Positions 7,884-14,143 of a stretch of 15,140 nucleotides of DNA are shown here, piece by piece. This DNA comes from Thermoflexales bacterium (lineage in GTDB: Bacteria; Chloroflexota; Anaerolineae; Fen-1058). A program made the position numbers and the translations under genes. The stretch lies in assembly GCA_017882055.1 (NCBI GenBank), contig JADGQE010000032.1, positions 1 to 15,140 on the forward strand, read 5' to 3'. A model generated the notes under the pieces. It saw nothing but the letters and a program-made list of their open reading frames with translations, was not told the origin of the DNA and did no database searches. The number at the start of each line of letters is the position of its first letter. The first letter of the stretch is position 1.

Positions 7884-7932
7884 CACGGTGCCTGGCGGCC
7901 CACTGGCTTCCAGTGGGCCGCCAGGCACCGTG
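7884..7932. terminator. Perfect 23-bp hairpin between convergent genes
   Basis: Bases 7884-7906 and 7910-7932 are perfect inverted copies around the triloop CTT. The stem is GC-rich (core GCCTGGCGGCCCACTGG). It lies between a + gene ending at 7497 and a - gene ending at 8030, a position suited to a bidirectional terminator, but neither side has a T-run. It may equally be a palindromic repeat of the REP type. The structure is certain; the function is open. Confidence 0.5.
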
Positions 7933-8029
7933 TTCTCCGTGGTCAATGTAATCCCTGGGTTATTTAAGCCCGCGTGCACTCGCCATACCGCCTCCGCGAA
8001 TCGAGGGTATCATGCCTGCTGCAAAACAC

Positions 8030-9352
8030 TCACAACTGATCTTTGAGTTTCGGCCGCGCCAGTCGTAGCATGCTGCGCAGTTGATCGAGCTTGCCTGAAC
8101 GTTCGCATTCGGCTACCAGGGTACGCACCTTGTCTGCCCTGGCGCGGCCTTCAAGGCTGTCCCAATCGACACCGATCGAAATGCACAGGTCAGCGAGATC
8201 AGGTTGAGTAAATGACTTGTCGTTCAGCACCTGGAGCGCGCGCTGAGCGGCGGTTGAGAGCCGGGCACTTTCCGGCTGTCTGTCACCACCGGCGTTGTAG
8301 ATCGTTTGATCGCGCCCGACAAAACTGCCGCCGCTGACTTTGACACCGCCGCGCACATAGGCGCCGCCACCGGTGTTGATCTGCGTACCGATCTTGTCTC
8401 GACCTACCTTGTCACCGCGGACGTAGTCGCCCCGGACGATGGTTTGGTTCTCGATCTTTGTCAACCACTTCTGGCTCTCGCGCCGGGTAACGGTGCGCAC
8501 GGCTTTACCCTCTGGCAACGTATCGGCGGCTTGCAGTCCAAGTGCAGCCGTCTTCTTCTGATGGAGAGCCACGGCGAACGGGCCGACACCCTGCAGCACG
8601 GTAATCATCGGTTCTTGCTCGCTGACCATTTTAGTCACGGCAGCATAGACGTAGGTGTACAGGCTGAATGCGCTGATGAAGCCCTGGCTGGGTGGCGCTT
8701 TGCCGCTGAGCCCATCGGTCAAGGCTCTGGTGAAGTAAGTTAATTTGTTCTTCTCAAGAAAGTGCGAAAGCTGATCGGGCCGGCAGGCTGTGATGATGAT
8801 GCGGCCTTCGCCTGTGCCTAGCAGGGCGGCCGCCGTTGGATCAGGCAGGCTCAAGGTGTTGAGCGGCTTCCGCGCTCTGCGCAAGGCTAATGATTTGGGC
8901 TGTAGATTCCCTGAATGGCAGGCATTGAAGATCAAGATCGCACGCCTGGCCTTGATCGCCCGCAGCTTCTCCAGCAGCTCAACCTGGCTGACGCCGGTGC
9001 CCGGTTTGACGAGCAGTTCATCGTCACCGTCGACGAATTGGGTGTCGTGAGTCACCAGGTAGTATTGGTGGTCGGAACCCAGGGCCCCATGGCCGGCGAA
9101 GAAGACCAGGAGGGTTGAATCTTCAGTGACCTTGGCCGCGAGATCGTCCAGCTTTGCCAGGATCGCGCTCCTGGTAGCCTTGTCCTTATACAGTGGCAAT
9201 ACTTGCCTGGGCGGATAACCACATTTGGCAGGGGCAGCCAATATGGCTTCGACGGATTCAGCATCACGCACCGTGATCGGAACGTCATTCTCCGGACTGT
9301 ATTGGTGCGTGCCCACACCGACGACGAGGGCATAACCTTGCTTGAATGGCAT
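8030..9352 (-). CDS. Caspase-like (C14) protease with GD/DKI repeat and C-terminal death-like domain
   Basis: This is a 440-residue protein. Residues 5-265 are a caspase/metacaspase fold: the YALVVGVGTHQY first strand, His88 in FFAGHGA and Cys145 in IFNACHSG form the dyad, and ITACRPDQLS is the later core strand. Residues about 303-352 are a glycine/aspartate-periodic stretch (VRGDYVRGDKVGRDKIGTQ) that looks beta-solenoid or prion-like and shares its core with the STAND ATPase and the Bell-like protein. Residues 365-435 (FTQPDLADLCISIGVDWDSL) resemble the small helical effector-associated (EAD, death-fold-like) domains that recruit partners in bacterial conflict systems. The ATG lies one base after the upstream stop, and its Shine-Dalgarno GGAGG is inside the preceding gene, so translation is coupled. 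The likely role is an effector protease activated by assembly with the STAND ATPase. Confidence 0.9.
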   Translation of the reverse strand: MPFKQGYALVVGVGTHQYSPENDVPITVRDAESVEAILAAPAKCGYPPRQVLPLYKDKATRSAILAKLDDLAAKVTEDSTLLVFFAGHGALGSDHQYYLVTHDTQFVDGDDELLVKPGTGVSQVELLEKLRAIKARRAILIFNACHSGNLQPKSLALRRARKPLNTLSLPDPTAAALLGTGEGRIIITACRPDQLSHFLEKNKLTYFTRALTDGLSGKAPPSQGFISAFSLYTYVYAAVTKMVSEQEPMITVLQGVGPFAVALHQKKTAALGLQAADTLPEGKAVRTVTRRESQKWLTKIENQTIVRGDYVRGDKVGRDKIGTQINTGGGAYVRGGVKVSGGSFVGRDQTIYNAGGDRQPESARLSTAAQRALQVLNDKSFTQPDLADLCISIGVDWDSLEGRARADKVRTLVAECERSGKLDQLRSMLRLARPKLKDQL

Positions 9353-9353
9353 C

Positions 9354-10475
9354 TTAGCCTCCGCTGCGTTTCTTCTGAGTCGGCTTCGATTTGGGGGTCT
9401 TGGCAGGTTGGGCCTTCAGCTTCAGGATGCTGAGTGCTTTGGGCGTCGTGGTATTGCGCTGGAGCTTCAACGATTTCATCTTGTCGGCTTTGGCGTGAAT
9501 CTTTTTTAGTTCGTCGATGTAGCTATCGGTCAACTTATCCGCCTGATCGGCGATCAGGTCGGGGCTGGAAACCATGAGCTGGTAAAGCGCCGCCAGGTTG
9601 GCCTTGGCTACCTCCCAGTTGTCCGCGCCGGCCAGCGCCGCCTTCTTCTTCGCCTCCTGATAGAGAGCGTAGATCGGCAGCAAATCAAGGTCTGAGCGTT
9701 CAGTCGTCGGCAGGATGCTATAGAGTACATACTCGGCATCGCGGAACGGTTGGGCTGCGGCCAGGGTATCGCCAGACAGGAGTTGCCCGCCCTTCACCCA
9801 TAGCTTGCTGACATCCAGGCCGGTCTTTTGAGTCAACACAAAGTAACCGGGCGTCAAGGGATCACCGGCATCGGGATCAAATTCGCTCCGATGGCCCAAC
9901 AGTGGATTGAGGTTGCCCAGCCCGGCCAGCTCTTCGACGCCGCTGACGACGACGTTGGCAACCTTGAGATAGGTCTCAACCACGGTGGCGAAATTCAAGG
10001 CGTTGGCGGTATTCTCGATGAACTTCAACAGCCGTTCTGCGACATCCTTGCGCTTGGAACGATAGAGCACGATGGTGAGTGTCAGCTGTCCGCCGCGATA
10101 GGGATGCAGGCCGGCCACGCGGGTGTTGGAGAACAGCATCCGATCGGGCAATTCACCGTTTGGCAGCTTGGGCATCAATTGCGGTCCGACCATCGTGGGA
10201 ATCGCCTGGGGCTTGCCGTCGTACGTACACTCAGTGACGGCAAACACCAGCGGCTCGTAGTCGACGAACCACTGTCGATCATAGGGCAAATACAATTCGT
10301 TGACGCGCACCTGGAAGTAGTGACCGTCTTTCCGAAATTCATCGGCCAGCAGCTTCTTCTGATCCGTATGGTCTGGATCGATGGCGTAGGCCCCCGGCAG
10401 TTCGCTGGGGGAGCCTTGCACGCGTTTCCACAGACTGCTCACAGATTGTTGGATGTTTTCGAGAACGGTAGACAT
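9354..10475 (-). CDS. Conserved-looking protein of unknown function in the STAND/caspase operon
   Basis: This is a 373-residue soluble protein with no signal peptide or membrane helix. I do not recognise the family. The central part (about 50-230) looks alpha/beta or beta-rich (YLPYDRQWFVDYEPLVFAVT, GGQLTLTIVLYRSKRKDV), followed by mainly helical sequence (about 250-330, with Ala-rich segments) and a strongly basic tail (KTPKSKPTQKKRSGG) that could contact nucleic acid or acidic surfaces. It carries no GD/DKI motif, unlike its neighbours. Its ATG lies three bases after the STAND stop and its stop one base before the caspase start, with a Shine-Dalgarno sequence embedded in the preceding gene in both cases. 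It is therefore a coupled component of this system, perhaps an adaptor, regulator or target-recognition subunit. Confidence 0.75.
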   Translation of the reverse strand: MSTVLENIQQSVSSLWKRVQGSPSELPGAYAIDPDHTDQKKLLADEFRKDGHYFQVRVNELYLPYDRQWFVDYEPLVFAVTECTYDGKPQAIPTMVGPQLMPKLPNGELPDRMLFSNTRVAGLHPYRGGQLTLTIVLYRSKRKDVAERLLKFIENTANALNFATVVETYLKVANVVVSGVEELAGLGNLNPLLGHRSEFDPDAGDPLTPGYFVLTQKTGLDVSKLWVKGGQLLSGDTLAAAQPFRDAEYVLYSILPTTERSDLDLLPIYALYQEAKKKAALAGADNWEVAKANLAALYQLMVSSPDLIADQADKLTDSYIDELKKIHAKADKMKSLKLQRNTTTPKALSILKLKAQPAKTPKSKPTQKKRSGG

Positions 10476-10478
10476 GGT

Positions 10479-13328
10479 TTATCCTCCTGATTGAATTTTC
10501 CGGAGCGTCTCCGGTGATAGACTGGCTTGAATGCCCACGACCTGACTCTTGATCAGACGGCCGACCGTCAACGACAGCCTGGCGCGAATGCCGTTCCAGC
10601 GTGACACCTTGTCAATCACAATACCTGCGATCTGCCCATTAGAAAAATCGTCAATCGTTATAGAACCGCGCAGCGACAACGTTTCGGCTGCCAGATACGG
10701 TCCCGTAGAGACCTGGCCGATAGAGATACCCGCCACCTGACCGCCGGTCACGGACTTGAACGTCTGTGCAAATTGAATGCGCGCTGCACTCGGCACATCC
10801 GGGATGTCCGGGCGTCCACCGGCTGAGAGGTCAATGGTTTCGGCTCTCACAGCCTGAACCGCGCCCTGCACGCTGCCGACTGTCTGTGAGACGTTCACCG
10901 CCTTTTCACTCCGATCAGATTCGTTCATCAGCGACAGCATCCGCGGCCGATTGGTTCGGCTGAAGAACAAACGCAGCTCGCCGTAAACTTGATCGGCCGC
11001 CTGAACCAGCCAATTAGCAGAATCCGGCAAATCGCCAGGCTGCCAGGGCAAGCCGAGATCGGTCGCGATCCGGAAGCCAAGACGATCATAGCTGATCAGA
11101 CATTGAGTTAACTCGTCAACGACGGGGGCCAATTTGGGCCGCTCGCGACCGCGTTGGTTGATCAAATTCGCGCAGCGCGCCACGGCGCTGCACGCACCCG
11201 CCAGGCCAATCCAGTTGACACCGGCTCGGCCAAAGTAGTCCAGCGCGAACCAGGCGACCGGCGTATGCCACAGTTCAAACTGGCTCGGCGCGCTGAAGGG
11301 ATCAAAATCTATCTCGGCAGCGTCCAGAGTCAGTTCGGCGCGGAAAGTGCGTGGAACCTGAACCAGTGTCAACGGCCCCAGGCTGGCGTTCCCGGCACCC
11401 AGGTTATTGAACAGCAGCTGTTGACCGTTGACGTGAAGCAACGGCGGCATGCCAGGTTGCGCATAAGCGACGAACTCCCCCAGATGCAAGAGCGCATGAA
11501 TGGCGGTCGCTATCACCAGGGCATGGCCGGTTTCGCAGGCATCCAGCAGCGGATCGATCGCGTCCGTGCCAAGTTGGGCCAGCGCAGCGACTGCATTAAG
11601 ATTGACCGAGGGTTCAGCGTGGGCGAGCAGGCGGCTCAAGTACCGCTGGGCCGGGTGTGTTTGCGGCGCGGTCGGCACGAACGGCAGTCGAGCACGGTAA
11701 TCGCTGGCGATGCAGGAAGGCGGCCGGCTTAAACCGATCGCGCTTTTCTCCAGCCACAGATCAGCGGCCAGCTGCGGTTGAAGAGCAAAGACCTCCTCCA
11801 GCAAGTTATCGGTCTCGATCGGAGTTTCCATACCCGACAGCAGCATCAATGCGTCCATCCAGGCTTCCAGGTTGGATGACTTGATGTCGGCGGCGGCCTG
11901 CGGCCAGGCTTGCCCGACGTATTTCAAGTGCACCGCGGCATAATAATCGCGATAGACACTGCTGGCGAACTCCAGCCGCTCCCGTCGGCCCGCATCCTGA
12001 TTCATCACGGGCGATTCCTGCAATTCTTTGAGCAGGTCCAGAGCTTGCCAGTCCGCCGGCATGGCTTTGGCGCTGCGATCGTAGCGCTGATAGATATCGG
12101 TCAGCACGTGCGCGATATCGGCGCACAGGGCATCATCCACCGGCAAACTGTTCTGTCGCCGGCACAACATGCGCTGCGCGAGATAGGCCAGTACCGGGCG
12201 TTTGACGCGTTGATACTGATAGGCGCTCGCGTCCGTCCCAAACAAATGCTCGTCGATCAACAGGCGGTAAAGCTCGGCCATGCTCTTCGGCGTGGGGATC
12301 GACGGCATGCTTTTGACCGCACGCACGAGACCCGCCAACAACCCGGGCTTAGACACGAGCCGCCGCAGGTTGGCATCGGCGTGAATGATCGGCGCCAGAG
12401 CCGGATGAGCGCCATACCGGTTCAAGAGTTGATCGATCTGCTCATCGGTCAGCGGCAGCATCACCAATTCCGTGAACAGCGGATCGCCCGCGAGCGTCTC
12501 GGTGAGTTTTTCCTGCACCGGACCAGGCCGGCAGGCGACGACGATCGAATGACCCTTGCGGCGCTGATTGAGATCGGCAATGGCCGCCACGAGTTGATCC
12601 TTGACCGCTGCGGCGACGTCGTCAAGGCCATCGATCAGCAAACACACCGGCCGCCGCTCTTCATCCCACAAGGCCCGCAAGACACGCGGATCCTGCCCGG
12701 ACATGAAAGCCGCTGCGGCCAGCACATCGTCCGGGTTTGTTCCGTGAACACGATCGATCGGCAAATAGATCGGCAGCGTGGCCCGCTTGCGGCGGAGTGC
12801 CGCCGCCGCCAGGTCAGCCGCAACCTTGCGCAGCAGCAACGATTTGCCGTCGTAAGTGTCGCCGACCAGCAAGCCCAGGCAGGGATAATGGACCAGCTCA
12901 TCCCAGGTACCCTGGCGCGACAAATCGCTGGTTTGATCGGCGCCTTGCTCCGTATGGCGGCGGCTGAGCAAAGGCGGGACATAGACACTGGCTGCCGACC
13001 GCATCGACGGGACGAGCGTGCCGGCATCGGTCCGTCTCTGGATCTGCCGGGTGAATTCACGCTGCAGATTGTGCAAATACGGCGTGAATTGCACTTTGTT
13101 CCATTTGATGTTGCCCTCCTGGTCGACCTGGACAATGCGGACATTGCCTTCAATATACATGCCCTCATTGAGGTTGATCTGCTTGCCGATTTTGTCCCGC
13201 GTCACTTCGTCGCCGGCAACTTGATCAACATACTCCTCACGGTCGGCAGGTTTAGGGCGCGGCGCCGGATCGCGGCGCGGCGAACGACGGCGTTTGGCGG
13301 GTTGACGAGGTTTAGGGGTAGGAGCCAT
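10479..13328 (-). CDS. NACHT-type STAND ATPase with N-terminal DKI/QIN motif
   Basis: The frame extends to a TTG at 13355, but GGAGGT (13337-13342) eight bases upstream selects ATG 13328 (949 aa). A basic Pro-rich leader (1-30) precedes the motif VAGDEVTRDKIGKQIN (37-52), also found in the caspase and the Bell-like protein. The NTPase has Walker A GDTYDGKS (156-163), Walker B CLLIDGLDD (229-237) and a sensor Arg in VVACRP. RLEFASSVYRDYYAA (451-465) is the FxHxxFxEYxAA-like signature of the winged-helix region in NACHT proteins. HEAT-like helices follow (about 565-625). The C-terminus (805-949) is beta-rich with three GQVAGI-like repeats. It is probably the sensor and switch of the system: ligand binding to the C-terminal half would drive ATP-dependent oligomerisation and nucleate effectors through the N-terminal motif. 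Confidence 0.88.
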   Translation of the reverse strand: MAPTPKPRQPAKRRRSPRRDPAPRPKPADREEYVDQVAGDEVTRDKIGKQINLNEGMYIEGNVRIVQVDQEGNIKWNKVQFTPYLHNLQREFTRQIQRRTDAGTLVPSMRSAASVYVPPLLSRRHTEQGADQTSDLSRQGTWDELVHYPCLGLLVGDTYDGKSLLLRKVAADLAAAALRRKRATLPIYLPIDRVHGTNPDDVLAAAAFMSGQDPRVLRALWDEERRPVCLLIDGLDDVAAAVKDQLVAAIADLNQRRKGHSIVVACRPGPVQEKLTETLAGDPLFTELVMLPLTDEQIDQLLNRYGAHPALAPIIHADANLRRLVSKPGLLAGLVRAVKSMPSIPTPKSMAELYRLLIDEHLFGTDASAYQYQRVKRPVLAYLAQRMLCRRQNSLPVDDALCADIAHVLTDIYQRYDRSAKAMPADWQALDLLKELQESPVMNQDAGRRERLEFASSVYRDYYAAVHLKYVGQAWPQAAADIKSSNLEAWMDALMLLSGMETPIETDNLLEEVFALQPQLAADLWLEKSAIGLSRPPSCIASDYRARLPFVPTAPQTHPAQRYLSRLLAHAEPSVNLNAVAALAQLGTDAIDPLLDACETGHALVIATAIHALLHLGEFVAYAQPGMPPLLHVNGQQLLFNNLGAGNASLGPLTLVQVPRTFRAELTLDAAEIDFDPFSAPSQFELWHTPVAWFALDYFGRAGVNWIGLAGACSAVARCANLINQRGRERPKLAPVVDELTQCLISYDRLGFRIATDLGLPWQPGDLPDSANWLVQAADQVYGELRLFFSRTNRPRMLSLMNESDRSEKAVNVSQTVGSVQGAVQAVRAETIDLSAGGRPDIPDVPSAARIQFAQTFKSVTGGQVAGISIGQVSTGPYLAAETLSLRGSITIDDFSNGQIAGIVIDKVSRWNGIRARLSLTVGRLIKSQVVGIQASLSPETLRKIQSGG

Positions 13329-13345
13329 GGTATCTGACCTCCGGT

Positions 13346-13418
13346 CTAGTGGCAATACTGTTTAGTTAGCGGACTGGGAGCCGCTTCCGCTACCTTATCT
13401 AAACAGTATTGGATCTAG
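13346..13418. repeat. Nested palindrome between Bell-like and STAND genes (unit 1)
   Basis: CAATACTGTTTAG (13353-13365) pairs with CTAAACAGTATTG (13399-13411). Inside it TAGCGGA (13367-13373) pairs with TCCGCTA (13386-13392). CTAG stands at both outer ends (13346-13349 and 13415-13418). It lies just upstream of the STAND ribosome binding site. It may be a mobile palindromic repeat, an attenuator or an RNA processing site. No T-run follows on the transcribed strand. Confidence 0.6.
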
Positions 13419-13477
13419 TGGTTTGACTAACAAGTTCTGCGGCGGAACAACCCTGCAAAATTTAATAGTCAAACCAC
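13418..13477. repeat. Palindrome between Bell-like and STAND genes (unit 2)
   Basis: GTGGTTTGACTA (13418-13429) pairs perfectly with TAGTCAAACCAC (13466-13477), with a GTTC...GAAC pair in the loop. It adjoins unit 1 and shares the motif TCTAGTGG with it (13345-13352 and 13414-13421). It begins five bases beyond the stop of the Bell-like gene, so its hairpin would form at the 3' end of that message. Confidence 0.6.
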
Positions 13478-13481
13478 CGGG

Positions 13482-13985
13482 CTATTTCAGTTGGCGTCGC
13501 ACGGTGTTGATTTGCTTTGAGATTTTGTCGCGCATCACCTTATCGCCCTGGACAAGATCGCCGGCGATCTGAGTCCCCAGGGTGATGTCACCATCCACAT
13601 TGCCGCCGATTGCGACTCCGCCCGCGCCGGCGGCTACCGCGCCCGGCCCCTGAGCAATCGCGCCGGAGCCTGTCACCGTTGCGGAGTACGAACCCGGCTG
13701 CTTGAGCAGATCAAGGAACGCCTGTGCTTGCCTGGCCAGCTCGACGTCCTTGTCGGCGCCGGCGGCCAGCAGCTCTTCCTGCAAAGTGGCCTTACGACCT
13801 TCGGAGTCAGGCTTCTTTTCAACTTGTTCGATGGCGTCCTGCATATCGCCCTGGCCGCCGAACTTGCGGACGATCAAAGTCTTCAAGCCGGCATAGCCGT
13901 CTTTCACGGCCTGCGCGCCGATGCCCTTTGCAGTGAGGGCCGCACCGGCTACTAAGGCCGTGACAATCAGTGTGATGGGATCCAT
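13482..13985 (-). CDS. Bell/HeLo-like small effector with C-terminal DKI/QIN motif
   Basis: ATG 13985 is chosen (167 aa) because AAGGAGG (13992-13998) lies six bases upstream. Residues 1-20 form a hydrophobic, glycine/alanine-rich N-terminal helix (MDPITLIVTALVAGAALTAK). Helical sequence follows (25-97: QAVKDGYAGLKTLIVRKFG, then ELLAAGADKDVELARQAQAFLDLL). This matches, from memory, the Bell-type (bacterial HeLo/HELL-like) domain thought to insert its first helix into membranes and cause cell death. Residues 98-130 are a Gly/Ala hexad-like repeat (GSGAIAQGPGAVAAGAGG). Residues 141-160 carry AGDLVQGDKVMRDKIS followed by KQIN, the motif shared with the STAND ATPase and caspase. An N-terminal effector domain with a C-terminal signalling motif is the expected layout of NLR-controlled amyloid effectors. 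The exact domain family needs a profile search. Confidence 0.75.
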   Translation of the reverse strand: MDPITLIVTALVAGAALTAKGIGAQAVKDGYAGLKTLIVRKFGGQGDMQDAIEQVEKKPDSEGRKATLQEELLAAGADKDVELARQAQAFLDLLKQPGSYSATVTGSGAIAQGPGAVAAGAGGVAIGGNVDGDITLGTQIAGDLVQGDKVMRDKISKQINTVRRQLK

Positions 13986-14121
13986 GATTTGCCTCCTTAA
14001 CAAATTCGGATTGTGAGATCGATTTTTGAATTAAGTGCGACCATGCTTCGCAAAGCACGGATTTTCCCTGGGCTGTTGGCCTGCTCAATCCATTCAAGCG
14101 GCCTCCTCCTTTAGCTGATGC

Positions 14122-14135
14122 TGCGGGATTCCGCA
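14122..14135 (-). other. Short GC hairpin after the candidate variable region
   Basis: TGCGG and CCGCA pair around a four-base loop, a few bases past the stop of the FGE-fold gene and about 55 bases past the candidate variable region. Diversity-generating retroelements often have a short GC stem with a tetraloop at this place. The stem here is only five base pairs, so it could be coincidence. Confidence 0.25.
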
Positions 14136-14143
14136 CTTCGCAT

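Larger units (their letters stand above)
7498..8029. other. Intergenic region between convergent genes
   Basis: These 532 bases lie between the end of the stalk gene (+) and the end of the caspase gene (-). Apart from the mobile repeat (7594-7849) and the perfect hairpin (7884-7932), both listed separately, I see no supported gene. The flanks 7498-7593 and 7933-8029 show only a small palindrome, CTCTTAAGAG (7519-7528). Short frames here have no ribosome binding site or family resemblance. Confidence 0.6.

Noticed and set aside
9828..10490. 220-aa open frame on the + strand
   Set aside because: It lies antisense to the 373-aa operon gene, with no ribosome binding site and no family resemblance.
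11910..13337. 475-aa open frame on the + strand
   Set aside because: It is the antisense shadow of the STAND gene, whose NACHT motifs and operon context fix the minus strand. The + frame has no recognisable domain and reads as Arg/Gln/His-rich shadow sequence.
13346..13477. Possible retron or msr-msd-like structured RNA
   Set aside because: Two adjacent hairpins near a conflict locus suggested it, but no reverse transcriptase gene is nearby and the structure fits palindromic repeats better.
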